Source of the DNA: an uncultured Prevotellaceae bacterium
GTDB lineage: Bacteria > Bacteroidota > Bacteroidia > Bacteroidales > Bacteroidaceae
Assembly (NCBI GenBank): GCA_902767775.1
Contig: CACXIP010000003.1
Coordinates: 62,001 to 126,000 of the forward strand
Length of the DNA: 64,000 bases
Direction: 5' to 3'
The first letter of the stretch is position 1. Each line of letters begins with the position of its first letter. A program made the translations under genes and the position numbers. This document shows, piece by piece, positions 28,824 to 37,735 of this stretch. The notes beneath the pieces are model-generated. The model was given only the letters and a program-made list of their open reading frames with translations. It was not told the origin of the DNA and searched no databases.

Positions 28824-29528
28824 CTATAGTTTGAAGACGATAGGTAGGTGGACAAGAGTGCGGCAGGGCTTGCCCTGGCTTTTCCCAGATTCCCATTTAG
28901 GCATCATTTTCACCACTCTGAGTGCCTCATTGTCAAGGTCGATGTTGGCTCTTTGTATGAGCCTAACATCATCTACCTTGCCATCGGTATTGACAATGAA
29001 CGCCACAATCACTTTGCCACTCACCTTGGCCACTTTTGCCCTTTCTGGATATTTCAGATTTTGTGTGAGCCATTTCAGCAGTTGCGACATTCCACCAGGA
29101 AACTGAGGCAGTTGGTCAACCTCTGACATCAATCTGACATCATTGTTCTTTTCTTCCTCTTCCGGCACAACTTCTTCCAACTTCTCGTCCAGCACTTCAG
29201 GAGCCTCAGTTTCCAATATGACCTCGGGCTTTTCAACCTCACTGTCATTCTCATCCATCACATTGGATACTTCGGGCACGACCACGACTTGGTCGCTCTG
29301 CACGGGTGCCTCCTTTTCTGGCTCAGGCAAGTTTTCCTCCATGGGGGGCATCATCTGCATATCCTCTGCTATCTCGTCGAGGAAATCTGAATCCAGGTCA
29401 CTACTCCTGTCTGAGAAAGAAAACTCCATCGCAACGACAAACAATGCCGAAGCGACTATGATTCCAATAAGGAAAGCCCATCCTCTTATGCGCTCAAGGT
29501 CAGCGCTGGTCGTTTTTTTCTCTTCCAT
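28824..29528 (-). CDS. TonB-family energy transducer
   Basis: A 234-residue inner-membrane protein linking the proton gradient to outer-membrane transport. One membrane segment (residues about 16-36) is followed by a Glu/Pro/Val-rich periplasmic spacer (about 45-135) and a TonB C-terminal domain (about 145-234) with the typical FPGGMSQLLKWLTQNLKYPE and VSGKVIVAFIVNTDGKV strands. There is no ExbB/ExbD pair nearby, as is common for the many TonB copies in Bacteroidetes. It is divergent from porQ. Confidence 0.92.
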   Translation of the reverse strand: MEEKKTTSADLERIRGWAFLIGIIVASALFVVAMEFSFSDRSSDLDSDFLDEIAEDMQMMPPMEENLPEPEKEAPVQSDQVVVVPEVSNVMDENDSEVEKPEVILETEAPEVLDEKLEEVVPEEEEKNNDVRLMSEVDQLPQFPGGMSQLLKWLTQNLKYPERAKVAKVSGKVIVAFIVNTDGKVDDVRLIQRANIDLDNEALRVVKMMPKWESGKSQGKPCRTLVHLPIVFKL

Positions 29529-29657
29529 ATCTGATGATGCATACTCTCACCCCAGGGCTTCCAAGAATCATTCCGAAAAAATGGTGTTCGATTCAATAAT
29601 CACCCTAAAACTCCGTTATAATATAGAGTTAATGCTCGGAGAATGCATTTCAAGATA

Positions 29658-29665
29658 CAAAAATA
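29658..29665 (-). promoter_or_regulatory. Promoter -7 element of the TonB gene
   Basis: Minus strand TATTTTTG matches TAnnTTTG; the leader would be about 120 bases. No -33 box was found. It lies 23 bases from the divergent porQ element. Confidence 0.4.
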
Positions 29666-29688
29666 ACTCAGATATTTTAAAAAAGGTG

Positions 29689-29696
29689 TATCTTTG
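29689..29696 (+). promoter_or_regulatory. porQ promoter -7 element
   Basis: TATCTTTG matches TAnnTTTG and lies 22 bases before the porQ ATG, a distance seen for other genes in this window. No -33 TTTG was found. Confidence 0.55.
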
Positions 29697-29718
29697 TAGA
29701 AAATTTGAATAAAAAAGG

Positions 29719-30663
29719 ATGAAAAAAGGTTTTTTAGTGCTATTTGCCGCTTTCTTGTCAATGACAGCAATGTCACAAGAAAGTCAAACTGCATATAACT
29801 TCCTTCGTCTTCCCGTGAGTGCCCATGGAGCCGCTCTTGGCGGTGACAACATCACACTCATTGAAGACGACGCCTCTTTTATTTTCTCCAATCCAGCCCT
29901 TCTCTCATCTGTAAGCGACCGTACAGTCGGCTTAAACTACATGAACTACATGTCGGGAGTCAATACGGCAAGTGCCAGCTACTGCACATCAATAAAAGAC
30001 AGTCTTTCAATAGGAGCAAGCGCACAATATATGGGCTACGGCAAAATGAAAGAGATGGATGCCAATAATGTCCAAACTGGCGAATTCAATGCCAACGACA
30101 TCTCCCTGGCTGTGTATCTGAGCTACAATCTTAGTTCACGCCTCGTGGGTGGTATTGCAGCCAAATGGATTACCTCATATATAGGTCAATACAACTCGAT
30201 AGCGATGTGCGTGGATTTGGGGGCCAATTATTTTGACGACGACCACGGACTGTCGCTCTCATTGGTTGCCCGCAATCTGGGAGGCCAACTGAAAGCCTAC
30301 GATGAAGAATACGAGAAACTGCCCTTTGATTTGCAGGCGGGCATCAGCAAGCAATTGGCCGGAGCTCCCATCAGAATGTCGGTTACTTTTCTCGACCTGA
30401 CTCACTGGAACTACAAACCCATCAACCATCTTGCTGTGGGAGCTGAGGTGTTCCTATCCGACCAAATTTGGGTGGGTGGCGGTTTGAACTTCCGCCGTGC
30501 AAACGACCTAAAAATAACTTCAGGTGACCATAGCAGCAGCCATGGAGCAGGCCTGTCATTGGGAGCAGGAGTCAACCTTGACCGTTTCAAAATCAACCTG
30601 AGTTATGGTAAATACCATGTATCATCCTCTTCCATCATTGCCAATTTTTCATTCAACATATAA
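29719..30663 (+). CDS. porQ: Type IX secretion system protein PorQ
   Basis: A 314-residue outer-membrane protein of the PorV/PorQ group, with signal peptide (1-19, TAMSQ) and the FadL-like N-terminal pattern LRLPVSAHGAALGGDNITLI followed by FIFSNPALLSS (residues about 29-63). The rest is alternating beta strands ending in a phenylalanine-rich ASFIIANFSFNI-like terminus. In Porphyromonas and Flavobacterium PorQ is needed for type IX secretion with PorU and PorZ. The next gene, cmk, starts 3 bases later, a pairing I recall from other Bacteroidales. A likely type IX cargo lies 800 bases further on. Confidence 0.88.
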   Translation: MKKGFLVLFAAFLSMTAMSQESQTAYNFLRLPVSAHGAALGGDNITLIEDDASFIFSNPALLSSVSDRTVGLNYMNYMSGVNTASASYCTSIKDSLSIGASAQYMGYGKMKEMDANNVQTGEFNANDISLAVYLSYNLSSRLVGGIAAKWITSYIGQYNSIAMCVDLGANYFDDDHGLSLSLVARNLGGQLKAYDEEYEKLPFDLQAGISKQLAGAPIRMSVTFLDLTHWNYKPINHLAVGAEVFLSDQIWVGGGLNFRRANDLKITSGDHSSSHGAGLSLGAGVNLDRFKINLSYGKYHVSSSSIIANFSFNI

Positions 30664-30666
30664 ACC

Positions 30667-31365
30667 ATGAGAAAAATAACAATAGCAATAGACGGCCATT
30701 CCTCGTGCGGAAAAAGCACCATGGCCAAAGACCTGGCAAAAGCCATCGGTTATATCTATGTGGACACGGGTGCGATGTATCGTGCCGTTACCTATTATGC
30801 CCTCACACAAAACATTTGGGATGAAAACGGCGTGCTTGACACGGCTCAGTTGGAAACGAAAATCCCTGAAATTGAGATTAGTTTCAAACTCAACGAAGAA
30901 ACCGGAAAGCCCGACACCTACCTCAACGGCATATGCGTGGAAAGTGAAATCCGCGGCATGGAAGTATCAAGCAAGGTGAGTGAAGTGGCTGCCCTGCCCT
31001 TTGTGCGCGAGGCACTTGTTGCACAACAACAGCGGATGGGTGAGTCGAAAGGCATAGTGATGGATGGACGCGATATCGGTACTGTCGTGTTTCCTGACGC
31101 CGAATTGAAAGTTTTTGTCACCGCCACAGCAGAAGTGCGTGCTCAAAGGCGTTATGACGAACTGCTCAGCAAAGGCTCGCCAGCCGACTACGAAGACATC
31201 CTCCGCAATGTGAAGGAGCGCGACTATGCCGACAGCCACCGCGAAGTTGGACCTCTTCGTCAGGCGGAGGATGCGATACTGCTTGACAACAGCAACATGA
31301 CCATCCCCGAACAAAACGCATGGCTGCTGGCAGAATACCACAAAGTAGTGGACCAAGAAGAATAA
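30667..31365 (+). CDS. cmk: Cytidylate kinase
   Basis: A 232-residue CMP/dCMP kinase of the nucleotide salvage pathway. It has the P-loop [14 protein letters not shown] (residues about 8-21) and the [16 protein letters not shown] motif after it, plus [14 protein letters not shown] (about 134-147) for substrate binding. Length is normal. It begins 3 bases after the porQ stop, so both are co-transcribed. In many Bacteroidales ispH follows cmk directly; here ispH lies 3.3 kb away on the opposite strand. Confidence 0.97.
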   Translation: MRKITIAIDGHSSCGKSTMAKDLAKAIGYIYVDTGAMYRAVTYYALTQNIWDENGVLDTAQLETKIPEIEISFKLNEETGKPDTYLNGICVESEIRGMEVSSKVSEVAALPFVREALVAQQQRMGESKGIVMDGRDIGTVVFPDAELKVFVTATAEVRAQRRYDELLSKGSPADYEDILRNVKERDYADSHREVGPLRQAEDAILLDNSNMTIPEQNAWLLAEYHKVVDQEE

Positions 31366-31394
31366 GGATTCGTTACATCACAAACGACATATTC

Positions 31395-31443
31395 CCTAAA
31401 GCAATTGAAGGAGGCTGTAAAGGTCTCCTTCAATTGCTTTAGG
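31395..31443. terminator. Long hairpin between convergent cmk and the C10 protease
   Basis: A perfect 19-base inverted repeat (31395-31413 and 31425-31443) with an 11-base loop lies between two convergent genes. There is no U tract on either side, so it is not a textbook terminator, but position and stability suggest it ends both transcripts. Confidence 0.65.
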
Positions 31444-31458
31444 ACGGAATGGATGACA

Positions 31459-34400
31459 TCACTTGATGAGTTTCCTGCCATTGACAACATATACTCCTTT
31501 GGGCAAATGCTCTATGTCAATTTTGGAGTTGGTGACCTTAGCCTCACCCACTTTGATACCACTCAGGTTGTAGACAGCAACAACTTCACCCTCAGTAGCA
31601 AAAGGCATCATGATACCATCTGCTTCATCGTCAAACACACCGATGTTCAATTCCTCGTAAACTTCCGTCTTGTCTATATCGGTCGCGATGAAATAACACC
31701 TGAAAGGATATATCGTATTGGTGCCTGAAACAAATTTCGAGCCATCACTGTTGAGAGAATAGGTGTTGTCCAATTTCTTCTGAGCGTAAGAACCTCTGAA
31801 ATTAAACGCATTAGAGCCAATGACTGCATACGATTGGCGATAGAGATTGACATTGGAGCCGCTGAAGACAATTGGTTTTCCAACAAGATTGTTTGCCTCA
31901 CCCCAAGCAGAGCCAGGAACAGCATAAAGATATGGCCTGTTGGCTTCAAACTCCTGTACATAGTCAAAACAAACCGTATTATACCCCTTAAGAGACTTAA
32001 ACTCCTTCAACCAGAATTGCTTGCCTGTATCGTCGCCAGCCTTAAACCAATTCAGCTGTTTTCCATTGCATGTGATGGAAGTTGGAGCAAAGGGCAGAAT
32101 GAGCGTCTGCCATCCATTCTTACCGTTCGTTCCCAATTTCGACGTCCGAGTATATGATATCGTCTTGGCAACAATGTCCCTGGCAGTATAGAACGGATAA
32201 CCATCAGATAGTGTTATTTTGTCTGCAACGTTTGCCTTAACAACATTTTTACCCGACATGCCTGTAATCACCTTGTCGCTGGCTCCAATATAATACAAGG
32301 CATTGGGATTGCTGCTTGGAACAACCTTTGTGACAGTTGAGGTAAGACCAGTGAAATCAGCCGCACAGACATCTGCCCCCAATGTAACGGTAGCAGTTGG
32401 CTCCAGAGGTTGGGGCTCACCAGTTGCATTATATGTCATCACAGCCTTGGTGACATAGAATTTGGTATTCAAATAACCATATGAAATGAATGAGCCATCT
32501 CCGTATCTGAACACCAATGCATAGCACGTCCCTGGCTTGAGGTCATCAAATTGGAAAGAAACTTCCCCATATTGCTTAGAAGGAATACTCATATAAGTTG
32601 TACAACTTCTCATTGTACTTACCCAATTTGAACTCAAATAATAAAGAGTTACCATTGCGTCACCATAGTATGGAGCAGCTGACTTGTTGTATAGTTTCGC
32701 TTTTCCTTTCAATGTGGTTCCCCAAACAGTTTTTCCAGATTTTAGGAAATCAAGTTGGATATCAGCATCTTTCAACAACTGTAAGTTTCTTGTGGAAGAA
32801 GCTGTGATGGTCACTTTAGAAGAACCCAAAACTGATGAAGTTGAGGCCCAAACATTATATGTGCCTTTTGTTCCCGGTTTGAAAGAGAGTTGAACATTCA
32901 CAGTCTTCCCAGCTGGCACATTGACGTAGGCTGTTGATTTTTTACTACCCATGGTTGATGTTGTACTGGCATACAGAGAAACGTATCCATAGTAATCATC
33001 TCCTGTATTTTTGATAGAGACAACAACAGGCTGGTTTTGCCCTGCAAGTTTTGAACCTATAAATGACATCTGTATGAGCGAAAGAACTGCATTGGAAGAC
33101 TCGATAGACAAGGCAACAGAAGTGGAATAAACTGCTTTGATGTGGTTGCTGTCTGCCACCTGGTCACAAAGTTCCCATTCGTCGGAGCCTTTCAACTTGC
33201 AAATCGGATATAACTTGTATGTTCCCTTGGCCAATTTGAGAGCCGTGAAGTCAGAAACAGACAAGGTGAATTTTGACACGACATATTTGTTGCTCTCTAT
33301 GGAGACTGGAGTGGTGCTTGTTTGCTTGAGCAATTGAATATTGCCATCGGCATCATAATAACCCAGTCCGAGATAGTATGAACCAGACTGTGTGTTCAGA
33401 TTTGAATACTGCACTGTAGCGCTTGTTCCAGACGCGGTACTGATGGTGGCTTTAAGGAATGTATTGTCTGTTTCATTGTTGTATCCTTTTTCTGGTTGAA
33501 AGTCAAACAAAGCCCTTGAATTGAAGATATAACTTTTCTCTCCAACGTATGCATCAACATCGTCGGAAATATCACTATTGAGTATAGACAAGGAGAAAAA
33601 GCCATTGTCATTACCACCCCATCCCCAGTTGATATGGAAGTAGTCACTTCCATCGTATCCGTCAACAATAAACAAATGCCCCGATGCATCTTTCAGATAA
33701 GCCACATAGAGAACAGGCCTCGCCTGATACAACTCATCAAGTATCTTCTGTTTCCATCTCTCGTAGGAATAACCGCTTCTGTTGGTGAATCCAGTGTAAC
33801 TTGATTTGAATTTGAAATACTTTGAAGCTATAGGTAAAATACTTCCGTCAGAAGCCGTAGTGTTTTCAAGGTCAAATTTGCTTTTGAGCGCGACAGCACA
33901 ATAAGTGATAAAGTTGGATGTGTTGGCCAGTTGAGTAGCAGTCTGAGTTCCATCTGCTTTTTGGCACATATTGTTCCAATATATAGTGGTTCCAGCCTTT
34001 ATGGTAGGAGCTTTGACGGAGTATGCTGTATATCCAGTAATTTCATAAGGCAATTTTGATTCCATTTTTGACCTGTAATAATAGATATATTGTGCCATGG
34101 CAACTGCGGTACAGCCAAGGACACAGTGCGTTCCGCCTTTGGTGGGCGCATTTTGGTTGAAAGGAACATTCTGGCCCCATTCTGTTTCCAACAACGGTCT
34201 GACAGGATGGGTTGTTGGCGTTGTGGATGAGTTGGCGTACAAAGGACCATTAGCTGTTACGTCAAGCTTGTCAATCTCTTCTTTGTATACATTGAAAAGC
34301 GACCCTTGATATGCATCAATGAGGTCCATGTCAAAATGTCCTTTGTCGGAATAGCCGATGATAGGGATGGTCCTGTCATCTCCGGAAACGATGACAAATC

Positions 34401-34632
34401 CCTCGTCGTTGTCATTGTTGAAGACATAGAAATACGGATTCTGTACATTTCCGGCAGACACCTTCCTTGGCCCCTCTGTCACTTTGACACTCTCATCAAA
34501 CGGGATGCCTTTCTTTTTCATAAAAGCCTTCGCCTGAGCCAATGCGCCAGTTCTTGAAACTGGTGCTGCTCCAGCAAAGCCTACAAAAGAGAAGGCCAAG
34601 AGCCATGCCATCAGTAATTTGATTTTTTTCAT
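31459..34632 (-). CDS. Secreted C10 family cysteine protease (streptopain/interpain type)
   Basis: A 1057-residue exported protease. Signal peptide 1-22; a propeptide (about 25-125) like the Spi_C10 inhibitor/pro domain, with NPYFYVFNNDNDEGFVIVSG; a papain-like C10 domain (about 140-380) with catalytic C174 in LGCTAVAMAQ and H319 in SGHLFIVDG, followed by the INWGWGG motif; then 600 residues of beta-sandwich modules. The last 50 or so residues (VAVYNLSGIKVGEAK, LPKGVYVVNGRKLIK) form a type IX sorting-like domain, so it probably leaves the cell or stays anchored at the surface. Interpain A of Prevotella intermedia is a related host-protein-degrading enzyme; that role is not shown here. Confidence 0.92.
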   Translation of the reverse strand: MKKIKLLMAWLLAFSFVGFAGAAPVSRTGALAQAKAFMKKKGIPFDESVKVTEGPRKVSAGNVQNPYFYVFNNDNDEGFVIVSGDDRTIPIIGYSDKGHFDMDLIDAYQGSLFNVYKEEIDKLDVTANGPLYANSSTTPTTHPVRPLLETEWGQNVPFNQNAPTKGGTHCVLGCTAVAMAQYIYYYRSKMESKLPYEITGYTAYSVKAPTIKAGTTIYWNNMCQKADGTQTATQLANTSNFITYCAVALKSKFDLENTTASDGSILPIASKYFKFKSSYTGFTNRSGYSYERWKQKILDELYQARPVLYVAYLKDASGHLFIVDGYDGSDYFHINWGWGGNDNGFFSLSILNSDISDDVDAYVGEKSYIFNSRALFDFQPEKGYNNETDNTFLKATISTASGTSATVQYSNLNTQSGSYYLGLGYYDADGNIQLLKQTSTTPVSIESNKYVVSKFTLSVSDFTALKLAKGTYKLYPICKLKGSDEWELCDQVADSNHIKAVYSTSVALSIESSNAVLSLIQMSFIGSKLAGQNQPVVVSIKNTGDDYYGYVSLYASTTSTMGSKKSTAYVNVPAGKTVNVQLSFKPGTKGTYNVWASTSSVLGSSKVTITASSTRNLQLLKDADIQLDFLKSGKTVWGTTLKGKAKLYNKSAAPYYGDAMVTLYYLSSNWVSTMRSCTTYMSIPSKQYGEVSFQFDDLKPGTCYALVFRYGDGSFISYGYLNTKFYVTKAVMTYNATGEPQPLEPTATVTLGADVCAADFTGLTSTVTKVVPSSNPNALYYIGASDKVITGMSGKNVVKANVADKITLSDGYPFYTARDIVAKTISYTRTSKLGTNGKNGWQTLILPFAPTSITCNGKQLNWFKAGDDTGKQFWLKEFKSLKGYNTVCFDYVQEFEANRPYLYAVPGSAWGEANNLVGKPIVFSGSNVNLYRQSYAVIGSNAFNFRGSYAQKKLDNTYSLNSDGSKFVSGTNTIYPFRCYFIATDIDKTEVYEELNIGVFDDEADGIMMPFATEGEVVAVYNLSGIKVGEAKVTNSKIDIEHLPKGVYVVNGRKLIK

Positions 34633-34675
34633 GATTTGTTTATTTGTTTGTTGCTTTAATTCTTTTAGAAATCCC

Positions 34676-35533
34676 TTAAATATTGTTTAGTATGTAATTT
34701 CTGCAATCTTCCATCAACCATTTAGGTGTGCTCGTGGCGCCACAGATACCCACTGATTGTACATTGCTGAGCCATTTCAGGTTGATTTCCTCAGCCTTCT
34801 CTATTTGGTGGCAGTTGTTGTTGACCCTCTTGCATTCATTGAACAGCACTTTGCCGTTGCTGCTTTTTCCCCCTGAGACAAAGAGGATGAGGTCATGTTT
34901 CTGGGCGAACGCTGCAATATGTGAGATTCGGTTGGCCACCTGTCGGCATATGGTGTCGAAACTTTTGAACGTAGCTTTTGATGATATATGATTTTGAATG
35001 TAGTCGATGATACGATGAAACTCATCCAGAGACTTGGTGGTCTGTGAATAAAGGTAGATATCGTGGTCGAAGTCCAGTTTCTGGACATCATTGATGTTTT
35101 CTACAACAATAGCCCTGTTGTTGGTTTGGCCCACCAAGCCCAAGACTTCTGCATGTCCGTTTTTTCCGAAAATGACGATTTGGGCTTCAGGATTGTTGTC
35201 AAACTGTTTCTTGATTCGCTTTTGAAGTTGCAGCACGACAGGACATGTGGTGTCTACAATCTCTATGTTTTGCCGGTTGGCAACCTCATAGGTTCCTGGG
35301 GGTTCGCCATGGGCTCTCAGCATGACCTTGACATCGTGCAGCTGGGAGAGTTCGTCATGATTGATGGTGACGAGCCCCATTGCCCGCAACCGTTCACATT
35401 CCATGCCGTTGTGAACGATATCTCCGAGGCAATAGAGCGTCTTTTCCTCACGAAGTTTTTCCTCGGCTTTGTTGATAGCCGTGGTCACTCCGAAGCAGAA
35501 TCCGCTTTCACTGTCTATCTCAATTCTAATCAT
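34676..35533 (-). CDS. ispH: 4-hydroxy-3-methylbut-2-enyl diphosphate reductase
   Basis: A 285-residue iron-sulphur enzyme for the last step of the non-mevalonate isoprenoid pathway, giving isopentenyl and dimethylallyl diphosphate. Cluster-binding cysteines are seen in GFCFGVTTAI (C13), VDTTCPVV and GICGATSTP, and the phosphate-binding RAHGEPP motif is at residues about 73-79. Its start overlaps the meaB stop by 4 bases. The operon order (alpha-2-macroglobulin-like, DUF1573, meaB, ispH) is not one I know from other genomes. Confidence 0.96.
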   Translation of the reverse strand: MIRIEIDSESGFCFGVTTAINKAEEKLREEKTLYCLGDIVHNGMECERLRAMGLVTINHDELSQLHDVKVMLRAHGEPPGTYEVANRQNIEIVDTTCPVVLQLQKRIKKQFDNNPEAQIVIFGKNGHAEVLGLVGQTNNRAIVVENINDVQKLDFDHDIYLYSQTTKSLDEFHRIIDYIQNHISSKATFKSFDTICRQVANRISHIAAFAQKHDLILFVSGGKSSNGKVLFNECKRVNNNCHQIEKAEEINLKWLSNVQSVGICGATSTPKWLMEDCRNYILNNI

Positions 35534-36636
35534 GACTCTCTTCTGAGGTTGTCGTAATACATGTCAAGCAATTGTCCTGCTGCTGCGAAGGAGGTTTGTT
35601 CTCCTGCGAGCACGCTTCTCTCAGCCTCTTTCAGTTTTTGGTTGATGAGTTGGCTGTTGTAGAAACTGTTGCGCAGATGCTCATTGATGGTCTCATACAT
35701 CCAATATTTGCTTTGCTCGTTGCGTCTGTAGGCAAAATAACCATTTTCCTTGACGAAATCGATGTATTCATACACCATATCCCACACTTCTTTTATGCCG
35801 AGGGCATAGAATCCGCTGTAACACATCACTTTAGGCATCCATCCGCTTTCTGATTTTGGGAAGAAATGGAGTGCGTTTCTGAAATGTGTTGCCGCCATAT
35901 GGCATTTGTCTACATTGTTTCCGTCGCATTTGTTGATGATGATGCCATCGGCAATTTCCATGATACCTCTTTTGATACCCTGCAACTCATCGCCTGTGCC
36001 AGCGAGTTGGATAAGCAGGAAAAAGTCCACCATGGAATGGCATGCCGTCTCGCTCTGCCCAACTCCAACCGTCTCGACAAAAATTTTGTCATACCCGGCT
36101 GCTTCACACAAAATGATGGTCTCTCGGGTTTTCCTTGCGACACCTCCCAGTGAACCTGCTGTCGGGCTGGGGCGTATGAATGCCTCTGGTCTGAGCGCCA
36201 ATTTCTCCATTCTTGTCTTGTCACCGAGGATACTTCCTTTCGACCTCTCGCTGCTGGGGTCAATAGCGAGGACTGCCAATTTTCCGCCTCGCGTGTCAAG
36301 CACATGGCAACCGAAAGCATCGATTGATGTACTTTTTCCTGCTCCGGGCACACCACTGATGCCCACCCTTACCGAATTGCCACTATAGGGCAGGCATTTC
36401 TCGATAACCTCCTGCGCCATGTTTTGGTGGTCGGGATTGACACTCTCCACAAGTGTTACGGCTTGGCTGAGTATGGTTACATCACCCTTGATGATGCCTT
36501 CCACCATTTCGGCAACGGAGTATGTTCTGCGCTTGAACCTGTTGCGTTTGAGATACGGATTGATGCTTGACGGCTGTACGATGCCGGCATTCACAGTCAG
36601 TCCCTTGTATTCTTCACTATTCTCTGGATGTTCCAT
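35530..36636 (-). CDS. meaB: Methylmalonyl-CoA mutase-associated GTPase MeaB
   Basis: A 368-residue G3E-type GTPase that protects and reloads the B12-dependent methylmalonyl-CoA mutase. It has the P-loop ISGVPGAGKSTSIDAFG (residues about 92-108), the switch and Walker B region IFVETVGVGQSE, and a NKCDGNN guanine-specificity motif (about 233-239). A C-terminal helical dimerisation part ends the protein. The mutase itself is not in the window. It lies 17 bases after the DUF1573 gene and is translationally coupled to ispH. Confidence 0.93.
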   Translation of the reverse strand: MEHPENSEEYKGLTVNAGIVQPSSINPYLKRNRFKRRTYSVAEMVEGIIKGDVTILSQAVTLVESVNPDHQNMAQEVIEKCLPYSGNSVRVGISGVPGAGKSTSIDAFGCHVLDTRGGKLAVLAIDPSSERSKGSILGDKTRMEKLALRPEAFIRPSPTAGSLGGVARKTRETIILCEAAGYDKIFVETVGVGQSETACHSMVDFFLLIQLAGTGDELQGIKRGIMEIADGIIINKCDGNNVDKCHMAATHFRNALHFFPKSESGWMPKVMCYSGFYALGIKEVWDMVYEYIDFVKENGYFAYRRNEQSKYWMYETINEHLRNSFYNSQLINQKLKEAERSVLAGEQTSFAAAGQLLDMYYDNLRRES

Positions 36637-36653
36637 ATTGTGATCGTTGTCTT

Positions 36654-37730
36654 TTAATAGATGTTGACCTCTATGATGGTTTTCGCCATCCTCGGGTCGT
36701 TTGATATCAGAAGTATTCTCGGCTTTTCCTTCACAGACTTCATCAGTTTCATATCAGCCGTGACCCTTAGTTTGACCGACTCTCCTGGCGAGAGGACGTT
36801 GTCGGGCAGTTCCAGTGTCAGTCCCTCAGTGAACGACTGCACCCTGATGATTTCCAAATCGGTCCTTCCGAGATTCTCTATGGTCACCGTGGCTTTTCTA
36901 CGTTTCTTTCCCTCAAGTGAACCCATATCAATCTCAGTGTCGGAAATCTTCATTTTGGGCATATATACCAATTGCTGGTCGGTTACCGCACCAAACGAAG
37001 GCAACATGATGGCTTCTACTGCTATCTTCTTGTCTTCCGTCAGTTTGTCTGTATTCCTCTGCCCGAGATATATGGTAGCCTGGACAAGTCCTGGGTGCTG
37101 CAGTTTTTCTGTGAGCAGCGTGAGATACAGCACGCCCGGTTTTCCGGGAGGAATGGATGAGGGCGAGATGTCTGCCCTCAGATATTCAGGAAGTCTGAGC
37201 ACGGCGGGAGTTATCATCTCGCTCGTGCCATTCATGATGTGTATTTCCTGAGTTGGATTCTCTCCTTTTGCCACATCATCAAACATGATGCTTGTGGCAT
37301 CTGCCTTGATGCGCCCGAGCAAGAAAGGGTAATTGCCTTCAAAATCCTTGATTTCCTCCACGACGATACCCCTCATGGTCAGTGTATATGGCAATGATGC
37401 CCCACTGGTGTAGATGTCGATAAATTTCTCAAAATGCCCCATTTGCTTGGCATCATAGGTTGCCGAGATGACAAAGGGTTTGTTTTCTGAGATGATGCCT
37501 TTGGGATATTCCACCTCGGTGCAACCACAACTGGTGTCGACACTTTTGATGGTGAAAGTGCCTTCTCCCTCATTGGTCAGCTCAAAATGGGCCGTCACCG
37601 GTTTTCTGAACAGCACCTGTCCACAGTCGATAACCTGCGACGTCGTCGTGATGCGCTGCGCCTCTGCCCTGCCGCCCGTCAATGCGAGGGCAGCAACACA
37701 AAGGATGATATGTAGGATTTTTCTCTGCAT
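36654..37730 (-). CDS. DUF1573 domain-containing exported protein
   Basis: A 358-residue protein with a signal peptide (residues 1-24, ending GRAEA). The first module (about 30-130) is a DUF1573 immunoglobulin-like fold with the hallmark SVDTSCGCTEVEYP, whose paired cysteines are conserved. At least two further beta-sandwich modules follow (about 140-240 and 260-358). Function is unknown; the fold is often in cell-envelope proteins of this phylum. It sits 5 bases after the alpha-2-macroglobulin-like gene, suggesting the two exported proteins work in the same compartment. Confidence 0.88.
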   Translation of the reverse strand: MQRKILHIILCVAALALTGGRAEAQRITTTSQVIDCGQVLFRKPVTAHFELTNEGEGTFTIKSVDTSCGCTEVEYPKGIISENKPFVISATYDAKQMGHFEKFIDIYTSGASLPYTLTMRGIVVEEIKDFEGNYPFLLGRIKADATSIMFDDVAKGENPTQEIHIMNGTSEMITPAVLRLPEYLRADISPSSIPPGKPGVLYLTLLTEKLQHPGLVQATIYLGQRNTDKLTEDKKIAVEAIMLPSFGAVTDQQLVYMPKMKISDTEIDMGSLEGKKRRKATVTIENLGRTDLEIIRVQSFTEGLTLELPDNVLSPGESVKLRVTADMKLMKSVKEKPRILLISNDPRMAKTIIEVNIY

Positions 37731-37735
37731 TTCTT

